This document shows, one piece after another, positions 1 through 7,113 of a DNA stretch of 18,683 nucleotides. The position numbers and the translations under genes were made by a program. The DNA is from CBDUQP01 sp965369385 (GTDB taxonomy: Bacteria; Planctomycetota; Phycisphaerae; SM23-33). Under the pieces are notes generated by a model. That model ran no database searches, was not told the origin of the DNA, and was given only the letters and a program-made list of their open reading frames with translations. The stretch is taken from positions 1-18,683 of the forward strand of contig CBDUQP010000063.1 of assembly GCA_965369385.1 (NCBI GenBank), read 5' to 3'. The stretch's first letter is position 1. Each line of letters begins with the position of its first letter.

Positions 1-46
1 ACTAGGGACGGTGCCCTATTTAATTAAATAAGGCACCGTCCCTAGT
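1..46. repeat. Palindromic REP-like element, left flank of RAYT
   Basis: This is a near-perfect 46-bp palindrome. The arms ACTAGGGACGGTGCC (1-15) and its reverse complement (32-46) surround an AT-rich centre built on TTTAATTAAA. The only mismatch is between positions 16 and 31. A related palindrome lies at 808-857 in the opposite orientation, and the RAYT gene lies between them. The AT-rich centre and GC-rich arms fit a REP/REPIN-type target of the enclosed transposase. It may also terminate RAYT transcription, because a T run follows on the plus strand at 46-50, although the gene reads on the minus strand. Confidence 0.85.
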
Positions 47-63
47 TTTTGGGCTTGCAGGGT

Positions 64-768
64 TCAACTGTCTGTGGACGTTGTGTCCTCAATATCCTTT
101 TTGGGGCGGCCGGGGCGGCGGGATGTCAGATTTCGGCCGGTGGCTTGTTCGAGTTCAGCGGTGAAGCTCGCAGTGGCGGCCGGGCGGCCTGTTCGTGTTC
201 TGGCCCGAATATTGGTCAGCAGCTTGTCGTCATCCGCAGACCACGGATCGCGAAGGAGTTGCAGCCATTTCGATGTAGGAACGTCGAGCTGCATGCCGCA
301 GGGGTCGTTGAGCAACGCGTCGGTGACGAGTCCGCAATGGCCTCGCGCGGACGACCATTGCCAGTCTTCCGCGTGATCGACTAGTCCCGCGCGGACGGGG
401 TTGAGTTCGACGTAGCGGACTGCTGCCCAGAGGTGTTTGGTGTCAAGTGTGCAGGAGCGGAACCGTCCCTGCCAGAGATACCCGCTCAGACTCTGCGTCC
501 AATTGACGTGTTGGGCGTAGCGAGCGTGGACGGGCTTGAGGGCGGCGGCCAGTGAATCTTCCCGCTCGGGCACGACCACAAGATGTATATGATTGCTCAT
601 TAGGCAGTACGCCTGGATACTGAGACCATGGGCTTCAGCGTACTGGTCCAGCAATTCCAAGTACCGCAGGCGGTCGCGGTCACTGAAGAATATGTCCTCG
701 CGTCGGTTGCCGCGCTGAGTAATGTGATGAGCGCAACCCGGTATGACTACCCTTGGCATTCTTGGCAT
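64..768 (-). CDS. REP-associated tyrosine transposase (RAYT, Y1/HUH family)
   Basis: This encodes a 234-residue protein of the IS200/IS605-related Y1 transposase family, of the single-domain type that mobilises REP palindromes. The N-terminus has HHITQRGN (residues 14-21). The HUH metal-binding motif is seen as SNHIHLVVVP with His60 and His62. A YLWQGRFRS block (98-105) follows, and the likely catalytic tyrosine is Tyr119 in RYVELNPVRAGL. The C-terminus ends in a basic GRPKK tail typical of RAYTs. All expected blocks are present without a stop, so the copy appears intact. Two ATGs are possible (768 and 759) and no clear ribosome binding site separates them. It sits between the palindromes at 1-46 and 808-857. 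RAYTs are thought to nick and move such hairpins as single-stranded DNA; activity here is inferred. Confidence 0.95.
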   Translation of the reverse strand: MPRMPRVVIPGCAHHITQRGNRREDIFFSDRDRLRYLELLDQYAEAHGLSIQAYCLMSNHIHLVVVPEREDSLAAALKPVHARYAQHVNWTQSLSGYLWQGRFRSCTLDTKHLWAAVRYVELNPVRAGLVDHAEDWQWSSARGHCGLVTDALLNDPCGMQLDVPTSKWLQLLRDPWSADDDKLLTNIRARTRTGRPAATASFTAELEQATGRNLTSRRPGRPKKDIEDTTSTDS

Positions 769-807
769 GCCACGATCATACGAAACCGCCCAAAAACGTC
801 AACTCAA

Positions 808-857
808 ATATTAGGGACGGTGCCTTATTTAATTAAATAGGGCACCGTCCCTAATAT
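808..857. repeat. Palindromic REP-like element, right flank of RAYT
   Basis: This is a 50-bp palindrome. The arms ATATTAGGGACGGTGCC (808-824) and its reverse complement (841-857) enclose an AT-rich centre. The centre is the reverse complement of the one at 16-31, so the two palindromes are inverted copies flanking the RAYT gene like terminal inverted repeats. It ends about 50 bp before the promoter of the HTH-EIIA gene. Confidence 0.85.
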
Positions 858-909
858 GATGTTAGCTGTCGTGCGAGGTCATATGAGGGAATATGGTGTA
901 GTATAGAGC

Positions 910-937
910 TTGACAGGGTGATTTAGAGCGTTATAAT
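910..937 (+). promoter_or_regulatory. Consensus sigma-70-type promoter of the EIIA/antiporter block
   Basis: TTGACA (910-915) and TATAAT (932-937) are both perfect consensus hexamers, separated by 16 bp. Transcription would start near 944, which places the upstream TTG codon at 942 at or before the start site and favours the ATG at 978. A promoter this close to consensus implies strong or weakly regulated expression unless a repressor overlaps it. Confidence 0.8.
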
Positions 938-977
938 TATCTTGTATGCTCGGACCGGGCAGACGAGGCGATCCAAA

Positions 978-1679
978 ATGACTGAAAATTTTGATGCAGG
1001 CGAGGTCATGACACTGGTGGAGGTGGCTGATTATCTTCAGCTTGCCGAGCGTACCGTGTTGAAGATGGCCCAGCGTGGCGAAATACCGGCTGCCAAGGTC
1101 GCCAGCCAGTGGAGGTTCCTCCGTCCGCTTGTTCGCGAATGGCTCGTGGCTCAGGTCCAGTCGTTCCCTGGCATCCACACCGAGGATGCGGCCGGTGATG
1201 ATCACTCCCTTCTTCCGCTCACCGAAGTGCTTCGGCCGGAACTTATGGTCTTCGACATAACTCCCGGACCGAAGGAGAGTGTTTTGCGTCAGTTGCTGGT
1301 TCCGCTGATGAGCACCGGATTTGCTTCTGACGTGAACAGGCTTCTGGGAAGCCTGCTGGAGCGTGAACGCCTGATGACTACTGCGGTGGGGCACGGAGTG
1401 AGCATTCCTCACCCGCGCAAGCCGCTTGGCAATATGTTCAAAGAGCCCGCGATTGTGTTGGGTCTTTGTCCGTCCGGCACTCAGTTCGATGCTGTGGACG
1501 ATCAGTTTGTGCATATTTTCTTCCTGATCTGTGCTACGCGAATTGAGATTCACCTGCAAATGATGGCGAAGGTGGCCTGGCTGGCGGGGCATGACGCACT
1601 AAGTAAACTGCGACAGGCTCGCAACCCTGAAGATGTACTAGCCATAGTGACCCAAGCTACACGAGAACTCGTGAACTGA
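978..1679 (+). CDS. HTH domain fused to PTS EIIA (fructose/nitrogen type) domain
   Basis: This encodes 233 residues. Residues ~9-60 (MTLVEVADYLQLAERTVLKM, then GEIPAAKVASQWRF) form an excisionase/MerR-like winged helix DNA-binding domain of the HTH_17 type. Residues ~82-233 match a PTS EIIA type 2 domain. The phosphorylatable histidine is probably His145 in VGHGVSIPHPR, and His192 in IHLQMMAKVA fits the second conserved histidine. The ATG at 978 follows GAGG at 964-967 and lies inside the transcript of the 910-937 promoter, so I prefer it to the TTG at 942. The protein may sense PTS phosphorylation and alter DNA binding, but its DNA target is unknown. The next gene starts 16 bp downstream, which suggests an operon. 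Confidence 0.9.
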   Translation: MTENFDAGEVMTLVEVADYLQLAERTVLKMAQRGEIPAAKVASQWRFLRPLVREWLVAQVQSFPGIHTEDAAGDDHSLLPLTEVLRPELMVFDITPGPKESVLRQLLVPLMSTGFASDVNRLLGSLLERERLMTTAVGHGVSIPHPRKPLGNMFKEPAIVLGLCPSGTQFDAVDDQFVHIFFLICATRIEIHLQMMAKVAWLAGHDALSKLRQARNPEDVLAIVTQATRELVN

Positions 1680-1683
1680 TTTT

Positions 1684-1689
1684 AAGGAG
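1684..1689 (+). promoter_or_regulatory. Ribosome binding site for the GTG start at 1696
   Basis: AAGGAG lies six bases before GTG at 1696. It supports this non-ATG start for the second EIIA gene. Confidence 0.8.
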
Positions 1690-1695
1690 TAACAC

Positions 1696-2505
1696 GTGAA
1701 ACTGCTCAAATATCTGTCATCGGAATGCATCGCAACTGGAGTTACGCTGGCGGACAAAGCTTCTCTGCTTCAGGAGGTCGCCACGCTGGCAAAGAAGTGT
1801 TCGGCATGTGAGAATGTTTCCGCCGATGAGATTCTTCGCGGCCTGGAGGGACGTGAATCTCTGGGGTCCACCGGTTTTGGCGGCGGTATTGCCATTCCGC
1901 ACTGCCGGCTCGATTCTGTGGACGAGTTTGTCGTCGGTCTGATTACAGTTCCCGGCGGAGTTGAGTTTGGATCGCTGGATGCCAAGCCGGTGAAGCTGGT
2001 CGCTTTTGTGGTTGGCCCTGAAAGCGACTCGACCGAGCACATATACTTGCTCTCATCGATTTCTCGTGCGTTTGAGGTTCCAGGAGCCGTCGAAGAGATG
2101 ATAGGTGCTCCCACGCCCGATGCGCTGCGCGAGAGTTTCCTCAGGCATGTTCACGATGAACTCCAAGGCGATGATGTGGGCAGCCATTTGTTCCACGTTG
2201 TCGTGCAGAACGAGGACACTTTCCAGGATGTGGTGAATGTTTTTGGCGGAATTGACGGTTGTGACCCAATGGTGCTGAATGGCGAAAACGCGGGGGTTTA
2301 CCTTTCGAAGATTCCCTTGTTCGCAAACTTGTGGAGCGACGATCCGAAGAAGTTCAACAGGGTTATCGTGGCACGAGTCAACAAGCGGATTACTAATGAG
2401 ACCATCCGTCGCATAGAACGAATGACCGGTCCACTGGGTGATCGCAATGATGTGATGGTGATGGTTCAGGACGTCTACTTTACTGCCGGCGGTCTGGATA
2501 CCTGA
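1696..2505 (+). CDS. PTS EIIA domain protein with a possible PII-like C-terminal domain
   Basis: This encodes 269 residues starting at GTG behind a good ribosome binding site. Residues ~1-155 are a PTS EIIA type 2 (PtsN/FruA-like) domain: GRESLGSTGFGGGIAIPHCR carries the active-site His69, and EHIYLLSSIS carries His115. There are no EIIB or EIIC domains, so this is a regulatory rather than a sugar-transporting EIIA. Residues ~164-269 begin with a short strand (LFHVVVQNEDTFQDVVNVF) followed by GIDGCDPMVL, an IPLFANLW segment and a final strand VMVMVQDVYFTAGGL. That layout reminds me of small PII-like ferredoxin-fold domains, but I infer it from pattern alone. It lies between the HTH-EIIA gene and the antiporter gene, so it may gate the antiporter according to PTS phosphorylation. 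Confidence 0.88.
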   Translation: MKLLKYLSSECIATGVTLADKASLLQEVATLAKKCSACENVSADEILRGLEGRESLGSTGFGGGIAIPHCRLDSVDEFVVGLITVPGGVEFGSLDAKPVKLVAFVVGPESDSTEHIYLLSSISRAFEVPGAVEEMIGAPTPDALRESFLRHVHDELQGDDVGSHLFHVVVQNEDTFQDVVNVFGGIDGCDPMVLNGENAGVYLSKIPLFANLWSDDPKKFNRVIVARVNKRITNETIRRIERMTGPLGDRNDVMVMVQDVYFTAGGLDT

Positions 2506-2580
2506 TGTTACATGCCTGACTTTATCTTGGGGGAGACATGCCGGGTAGATCCGGGTCAAGACTACAGAGGAACACCAGTG

Positions 2581-2617
2581 GCGGTTCATCTCGCTATGAC
2601 TGAGAAGAACCGCAGGA
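2581..2617 (+). promoter_or_regulatory. Hairpin abutting the antiporter ribosome binding site
   Basis: GCGGTTC (2581-2587) pairs with GAACCGC (2607-2613) over a 19-nt loop. The second arm touches the AGGA ribosome binding site (2614-2617) of the antiporter gene starting at 2628. It could modulate translation; its small size makes chance possible. Confidence 0.3.
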
Positions 2618-2627
2618 TCGATACACT

Positions 2628-3968
2628 ATGTGGAATGAAATCATTAATGCCAGCGCGTCATTACAGCATGTTCTCCAGGAGCAGGGAATCCTGCTGCTGG
2701 GCATTGTTGCGATCGTGGGTTTCTATTTTGGCGGATTCTCCAGAAAACTGAAGCTGCCTTCGATAATCGGTTTCATGCTGCTTGGCGTACTTATGGGGCC
2801 TTCGGGGTTCGGCTGGTTTACCGAGTCTGCTAGTGGCGAAGGTAACCTTTCGTTGTTCGCATTCATCACGCATATTGCACTTGGATTCGTAGCCTTTACG
2901 ATAGGCTCCGAGCTTAACATGAAGTCACTTAGGAAATTGGGTGGCGGCATAGTCTCTATCATATTGGTTGAGTCCTTCACTGCGTTCTTCGTGGTGATGC
3001 TAATGGTGTATCTGGTTACGAAGAATTGGCCGCTTGCCTTGCTGTTTGGCGCGGTTGCGCCTGCGAGTGCTCCTGCGGGGACGGTGGCGGTTATCCAGGA
3101 ATACAAAGCCAAGGGTAGCCTTACTACTGCACTATATGCTGTGGTGGGGTTTGATGACGGGCTTGCGATTCTGATATTCGGTTTCGCCGCCGCTGCTGCC
3201 AAGACACTGCTTCTGGCGAAGCTGGGTGTCGCCGGTGCAAGTGGGGGCATAATGTCGGCGATGGTGGCTCCTGCTGTGGAGGTGTTCTGGAGCATAGTTG
3301 TCGGCACGGTTCTTGGTCTCGTGTTTTGCCAGTTGGTAAGACGGCTGAAGACTCCAAGGGATATGCTGATAATGGTTTTCGGAACGGTGCTCGTAGCCAC
3401 CGGCATATCTCTGCATTTCCATCTGTCCCTGATACTCACGAACATGGTAATTGGTTTTGTACTTGTGAATACCCGTCGCGATGAGTTGGTGCATAAGGTC
3501 ACCGCGCCTCTGCAGGAGATTCTCCCGCTTGTTTTCATATTGTTCTTCGCGCTGGCCGGTGCGCACCTGCATATATCCGACCTGCCCAAGCTCGGTATCG
3601 TGGGTATTGTCTATATCCTGGCACGCAGCGTCGGACTGATCGGCGGGGCACGGATAGGTTCTGCCATCGGCGGAGTGGAGGATAAGATCAAGAAGAACAT
3701 CGGGCTTGGCATTCTGTCACAAGCTGGTGTCGCGATCGGATTGTCCATGGTGATCCAGGAAGACTTCAGGGCACTGGCCACTCGCACGGATGTGATCGAC
3801 GCGATGGCTCGTCTCCCGGAAGCAGACAAGGCACTCTATGATCCCTTGACCATTGGGGCGGCCTTGATAACCACAATAACCGCAACTTGTATCTTCTTCG
3901 AAATCATCGGCCCCATCCTCACCAAAGTAGCCCTCAAACGTGCCGGCGAAATACCCGATTCCGACTAA
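2628..3968 (+). CDS. CPA2-type cation:proton antiporter, no RCK domain
   Basis: This encodes a 446-residue inner-membrane protein with about a dozen hydrophobic segments. Family motifs are KLPSIIGFMLLGVLMGPSG (residues 42-60), the unwound-helix region GAVAPASAPAGTVAVIQEYK (141-160), and FDDGLAILIFG with the ion-binding pair Asp176-Asp177. An aspartate pair is characteristic of electrogenic exchangers such as NhaA and NapA, whereas electroneutral relatives usually carry Asn-Asp. KefB/KefC-type relatives carry a C-terminal TrkA/RCK domain; this protein ends soon after its last helix (TCIFFEIIGPILTKVALKRA) and lacks one. Regulation may instead come from the EIIA protein encoded upstream. The substrate ion (Na+ or K+) cannot be read from the sequence. 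ATG 2628 follows AGGA at 2614-2617. A terminator-like hairpin follows at 4047. Confidence 0.92.
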   Translation: MWNEIINASASLQHVLQEQGILLLGIVAIVGFYFGGFSRKLKLPSIIGFMLLGVLMGPSGFGWFTESASGEGNLSLFAFITHIALGFVAFTIGSELNMKSLRKLGGGIVSIILVESFTAFFVVMLMVYLVTKNWPLALLFGAVAPASAPAGTVAVIQEYKAKGSLTTALYAVVGFDDGLAILIFGFAAAAAKTLLLAKLGVAGASGGIMSAMVAPAVEVFWSIVVGTVLGLVFCQLVRRLKTPRDMLIMVFGTVLVATGISLHFHLSLILTNMVIGFVLVNTRRDELVHKVTAPLQEILPLVFILFFALAGAHLHISDLPKLGIVGIVYILARSVGLIGGARIGSAIGGVEDKIKKNIGLGILSQAGVAIGLSMVIQEDFRALATRTDVIDAMARLPEADKALYDPLTIGAALITTITATCIFFEIIGPILTKVALKRAGEIPDSD

Positions 3969-4046
3969 TGTCTCGGGATCAGTTGGCACGCAATACCATC
4001 CACAATCGCCGTGATTCTCGCATTCTTATCGCGTAGAATGGGAGTA

Positions 4047-4072
4047 AGGGCTGCATTTGAGCAGCCTTCTTG
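4047..4072 (+). terminator. Rho-independent-type terminator after the antiporter gene
   Basis: GGCTGC (4049-4054) pairs with GCAGCC (4061-4066) around a six-base loop. G-T and A-T pairs extend the stem outward, and TTCTT follows. It lies ~80 bp past the antiporter stop and before Enzyme I, so Enzyme I is probably transcribed partly or wholly separately. The U tract is short. Confidence 0.55.
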
Positions 4073-4160
4073 GCCTTGCCAAATGAGTTTCTTACGCTCT
4101 GGGAGTATTTGGATTACTTCAGAACTGCGGAACTTCGGCTTTCGTGGAGATGGTATCTAG

Positions 4161-5801
4161 ATGGTAGATCAGGAGCTTATGAAATATGGTGAGGAAAAGG
4201 CCCTTCGCGGTGTTCCTATAAGTCCAGGCGTGGCATTGGGGTGTGTATGTCTTTTTCGCCAGTCCCGGACGGACGCGATCCCAATTCACCGTATTACCGA
4301 CGAATTGATCGAGCAGGAAGAACAAAGGCTGGATGCAGCCAAGATGCTTGTGAAGGATCGTTTGGGGACCCTGAGACAGGTTGCATTCGAGCGAATAGGT
4401 CCCGCGGAAGCGGAGATATTCGTAGCCCAGAATATGATCATTGACGATCCTGCCATAGGCGCCAGTCTAAGCCAGGCCATCGGGCGCGGTTCCAATGCGG
4501 AGATGGCTGTTGTGGATACGTTTGAGGATTATGAGCGACAGCTCGGCGAAGTGGATGATGATTACCTTCGTGAGCGGGTTAGTGATCTAAGCGAGCTTAA
4601 GCACCGGATGCTCGTTGCGTTGGGCGGGAGTAGGCACGAATGCCGGCGCCAGCGAACAGGCGAGTGCAGCGGTGTGGCCCGGCGAGTTGTGTTCGTCAAG
4701 GAGCTCACCCCCGCGCTTGTTCTGGAGATGGCAGAGGAACAAATAGCCGGCTTCGTAGCCGAGGTTGGCGGCGACACCTCGCATGGTGCTATTCTGGCCC
4801 GGGCGTTGGGCCTGCCGGCGGTGACTGGTCTGGAGGATGTCAATCGGATGGCTGCTTGCGGTACGGAGGTGCTTGTCAACGGTTCGACAGGTGACGTTGT
4901 GCTGTTTCCGTCTGAGACCACGGTTTCGGATGCGGTGTCGGACTCCGGCGAAGTGCCCCTTGATATCGATCAATCGTCCGAGGCGGTCGAAGGGCTTGTC
5001 GTTATGGCCAATATCAGCATGAGTAGTGATATTGAGGATGTTCTGGCGATGGGGGCCGAGGGGATAGGGCTATACCGAACGGAGTTCGAGTTCCTTGCTG
5101 CCGGGCGACTGCTCAGTGAGGATGAGCAGTACGAGAGATACTCAAAGGTCGCCGGTGCGATGGATAGTGGAAGCGTCTGTTTCAGGTTGCTCGACATAGG
5201 CGCAGAGAAGACATGTCCGGCGTTCAGCGTGCCCATCGAAGATAACCCGGCCCTTGGTTGCCGTGGGGCCAGGTATCTGCTTCAACGCCCCGATTTGCTG
5301 CGAGATCAGGCAAGGGCGCTTGCGCGGGTGTCGGCCGATCACGATATAAATGTCATGTACCCGATGATAATCGATGTGGAGCAGTTCGTTGAGTTGCGGC
5401 GCCTGTTCAACGAAGCGGTGGCGGATATCGAGTGCGGCCAGATTCGACACGGCGTGATGTTCGAGGTGCCTGCCGCGTGCATGATCGCAGAGGAACTGTT
5501 CGCCGAAGCCGATTTCGGAAGTATCGGGAGCAACGATCTGGTGCAATACCTGTTCGTTACTGATCGCAACAACAAGGAACTCAGCAATGATTACGGCGCG
5601 GACCACAACGCGTTCTGGATTGTTGTTTCAAAACTCGTCGCCGCCGCTCGGGCGACTGGCAAGCCTCTGGCGATTTGTGGGGAAGTGGCTGCCAATCCGA
5701 CGCTTATTTCGCGGATTGTCGAAATTGGTGTAAGTCAAGTCAGTGTGAGCCCTCGCAGTATTCCTGCCGTTCGCAGGGCGGCGAGAGCTCTGATATCTTA
5801 G
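4161..5801 (+). CDS. ptsI: PTS Enzyme I (phosphoenolpyruvate-protein phosphotransferase)
   Basis: This encodes 546 residues, slightly shorter than the usual ~575. The phosphohistidine is His208 in GGDTSHGAILARALGLPAVTG. The PEP-binding barrel shows GIGLYRTEFEFL (Arg306), FRLLDIGAEK (Arg342), GVMFEVPAAC (Glu435), GSNDLVQY (Asn458, Asp459) and DRNN (Arg469), and the catalytic cysteine is Cys506 in AICGEVA. DIGAEK differs from the more usual DIGGDK, so a small change near the active site is worth noting. Enzyme I takes phosphate from PEP and passes it to HPr, which passes it to EIIA proteins. No HPr gene is visible here. ATG 4161 follows GGAGA at 4146-4150. The two EIIA proteins upstream are the likely end points. 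Confidence 0.95.
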   Translation: MVDQELMKYGEEKALRGVPISPGVALGCVCLFRQSRTDAIPIHRITDELIEQEEQRLDAAKMLVKDRLGTLRQVAFERIGPAEAEIFVAQNMIIDDPAIGASLSQAIGRGSNAEMAVVDTFEDYERQLGEVDDDYLRERVSDLSELKHRMLVALGGSRHECRRQRTGECSGVARRVVFVKELTPALVLEMAEEQIAGFVAEVGGDTSHGAILARALGLPAVTGLEDVNRMAACGTEVLVNGSTGDVVLFPSETTVSDAVSDSGEVPLDIDQSSEAVEGLVVMANISMSSDIEDVLAMGAEGIGLYRTEFEFLAAGRLLSEDEQYERYSKVAGAMDSGSVCFRLLDIGAEKTCPAFSVPIEDNPALGCRGARYLLQRPDLLRDQARALARVSADHDINVMYPMIIDVEQFVELRRLFNEAVADIECGQIRHGVMFEVPAACMIAEELFAEADFGSIGSNDLVQYLFVTDRNNKELSNDYGADHNAFWIVVSKLVAAARATGKPLAICGEVAANPTLISRIVEIGVSQVSVSPRSIPAVRRAARALIS

Positions 5802-5803
5802 TT

Positions 5804-5955
5804 GCCATTGTCGTTGCTGTTCGGGCCGAAGGTCCGATGGGTGGTTAGCCGGGGGTAAGGCTCGACGCAAGTCGAGTCGCAGCCCCCGGATATGTCCTCT
5901 AGAAACCCCGCCCCGAAGGGGCGGGAGGTAGGCTTGGCTGCGAATTGACGCGAGC
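5804..5955 (+). repeat. Compound hairpin element, copy A (inverted partner of 6062-6236)
   Basis: This copy begins just after the ptsI stop codon. It contains, in order, a CGGGCCGAAGGTCCG hairpin near 5822-5836, a long hairpin whose ends are CCGGGGG (5849-5855) and CCCCCGG (5883-5889) with an inner GCTCGAC/GTCGAGT stem, and an eight-bp GC stem with a GAA loop, CCCGCCCC (5907-5914) and GGGGCGGG (5918-5925). The order and spacing recur in reverse orientation at 6062-6236. It may terminate ptsI transcription. Confidence 0.75.
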
Positions 5956-6061
5956 ACTTGACGCGCATCGCCAAACAATATCGGGCTAATCGGGCAAGAG
6001 AAGCTTCTCATGTCAACTTTTCCGTCCTCGCTCGTAGCGGGTGGGATGACTTATGCCATAT

Positions 6062-6236
6062 GTGCGAATCGATTCGCAGTTCAGAACTTCCTCCCGCCCC
6101 TTCGGGGCGGGGATATGATGGGGGCGTATCCGGGGGCTGCACCGTGACTTACGTCGCGGCTGACCCCCGGCGTCGAAGATCCCGATGCACATCGGGACCC
6201 ATCGGGCCTTCGGGCCGAACGACAATGGCCATAACA
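6062..6236 (-). repeat. Compound hairpin element, copy B
   Basis: Read on the minus strand this repeats copy A (5804-5955) in the same order: a GGCCCGAAGGCCC hairpin, a long hairpin bounded by CCGGGGG/CCCCCGG (6164-6170 and 6130-6136), then the CCCGCCCC-GAA-GGGGCGGG hairpin (6093-6111). It carries an extra small hairpin (6181-6196, CCCGATGCACATCGGG) absent from copy A. The shared ATTGTCGTT stretch near its outer end shows the homology extends beyond the hairpins. Confidence 0.75.
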
Positions 6237-6380
6237 GCGACAACCAACGACAACAATAGACTCTATGCGATGCAGGAAGCCTTGGCCTTCTTCGTCACGC
6301 AGCCGCGCAGGTGAAAGACCCGCACGCAGCAGGAATAGCTCTTTCAACGGGCTGCGAGAAGTGAGTTGAACAATTTCAAG

Positions 6381-6413
6381 TGGGCGAGGCCGCAACAGAA
6401 GCGGCTTCGCCCA
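6381..6413 (-). terminator. Hairpin terminator candidate downstream of hisB
   Basis: A 13-bp stem, TGGGCGAGGCCGC (6381-6393) with GCGGCTTCGCCCA (6401-6413) and a seven-base loop, has a single G-T-type mismatch. It lies 27 bp past the hisB stop on the minus strand. The following U tract is weak (CTTGAAATTGTTC), so intrinsic termination is likely but not certain. Confidence 0.5.
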
Positions 6414-6439
6414 TGGTTCGTATTGGATTGAATGGGATG

Positions 6440-7039
6440 CTACAGCGTGCCTTTTGTGCTGGGGATGTTGCCGGCGTTTGCGGGATCTATCGTTTTCGCC
6501 TGGCGCAGTGAGCGGGCGAAGGCCTTGAAGATGGCTTCTGCGATGTGATGATCGTTGCAGCCGTATCGAACGTTCACGTGCAGATTCATACGCAATTCGT
6601 TCGCAAGGCGTCGGAGGAATTCGTCAACCAGTTGGGTGTCGAACGTTCCGATGTTGTCGGTGGTGAAGTTGGCGTTGAACACGACCGCCGCGCGGCCGGA
6701 GAGGTCTATCGCCACCTCGGCCAGCGTTTCGTCCATCGGTACTGCTGAGGAACCGTAGCGGTTTATGCCGGCCTTGTCGCCGAGTGCCTCGCGAATCGCC
6801 TGACCGATGCAGATTCCGACATCTTCCACGGTGTGGTGATCGTCAACTTCCAGGTCGCCTTTTGCGAGCACTTCCAGATCCATCAGGCCGTGTTTGCCGA
6901 GATGGTCCAGCATGTGGTCAAGAAAGCCCACGCCCGTGTCGGCGGCCACCTGCCCGGTCCCGTCGAGATTCAGCACAACGGTGATCTGGGTTTCCTTAGT
7001 GTTGCGTTCGACCCTGGCTGTGCGTTCTTTGCTGCTCAT
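6440..7039 (-). CDS. hisB: Imidazoleglycerol-phosphate dehydratase
   Basis: This encodes 199 residues and carries out the sixth step of histidine synthesis, dehydrating imidazoleglycerol phosphate to imidazole-acetol phosphate. The manganese-binding histidine motifs are plain: GFLDHMLDHLGKHG, DDHHTVEDVG, and CNDHHIAEAIFKA near the C-terminus. The protein is the monofunctional form; it lacks the histidinol-phosphatase half fused to HisB in E. coli. The start ATG is preceded by AGAGA. It is the last of three minus-strand his genes (hisD, hisC, hisB), 74 bp after hisC, so it is probably in the same operon. A HAD-type hydrolase is encoded nearby, but its family is not that of histidinol phosphatases. 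Confidence 0.97.
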   Translation of the reverse strand: MSSKERTARVERNTKETQITVVLNLDGTGQVAADTGVGFLDHMLDHLGKHGLMDLEVLAKGDLEVDDHHTVEDVGICIGQAIREALGDKAGINRYGSSAVPMDETLAEVAIDLSGRAAVVFNANFTTDNIGTFDTQLVDEFLRRLANELRMNLHVNVRYGCNDHHIAEAIFKAFARSLRQAKTIDPANAGNIPSTKGTL

Positions 7040-7113
7040 GTTTGTTTATCTCTCTTGCCACGCGGCGGAGGCGTAGCTTGCGCGGTCTGCGTTGCCTGCG
7101 TGGTCTGCTTGGT

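Larger units (their letters stand above)
5802..6439. other. Convergent intergenic region, no gene seen
   Basis: This is 638 bp between the convergent genes ptsI and hisB. It is occupied mainly by the two inverted hairpin elements, ~105 bp of unique sequence between them, and a hisB-side terminator hairpin. The open frames here overlap the hairpins and have no recognisable protein features. Confidence 0.7.

Noticed and set aside
16..31. AT-rich TTTAATTAAA centre as a replication origin or promoter
   Set aside because: It is the centre of the flanking palindrome and recurs in the partner copy at 825-840.
942..977. TTG start that extends the HTH-EIIA protein by 12 residues
   Set aside because: It lies at or before the expected transcription start of the 910-937 promoter; ATG 978 with GAGG upstream fits better.
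2053..2589. Minus-strand open frame opposite the EIIA gene
   Set aside because: It is the reverse of a well-supported plus-strand gene and shows no family motif or ribosome binding site.
5628..6395. Several open frames between ptsI and hisB
   Set aside because: They run through the hairpin elements, change strand and frame, and have no protein features.
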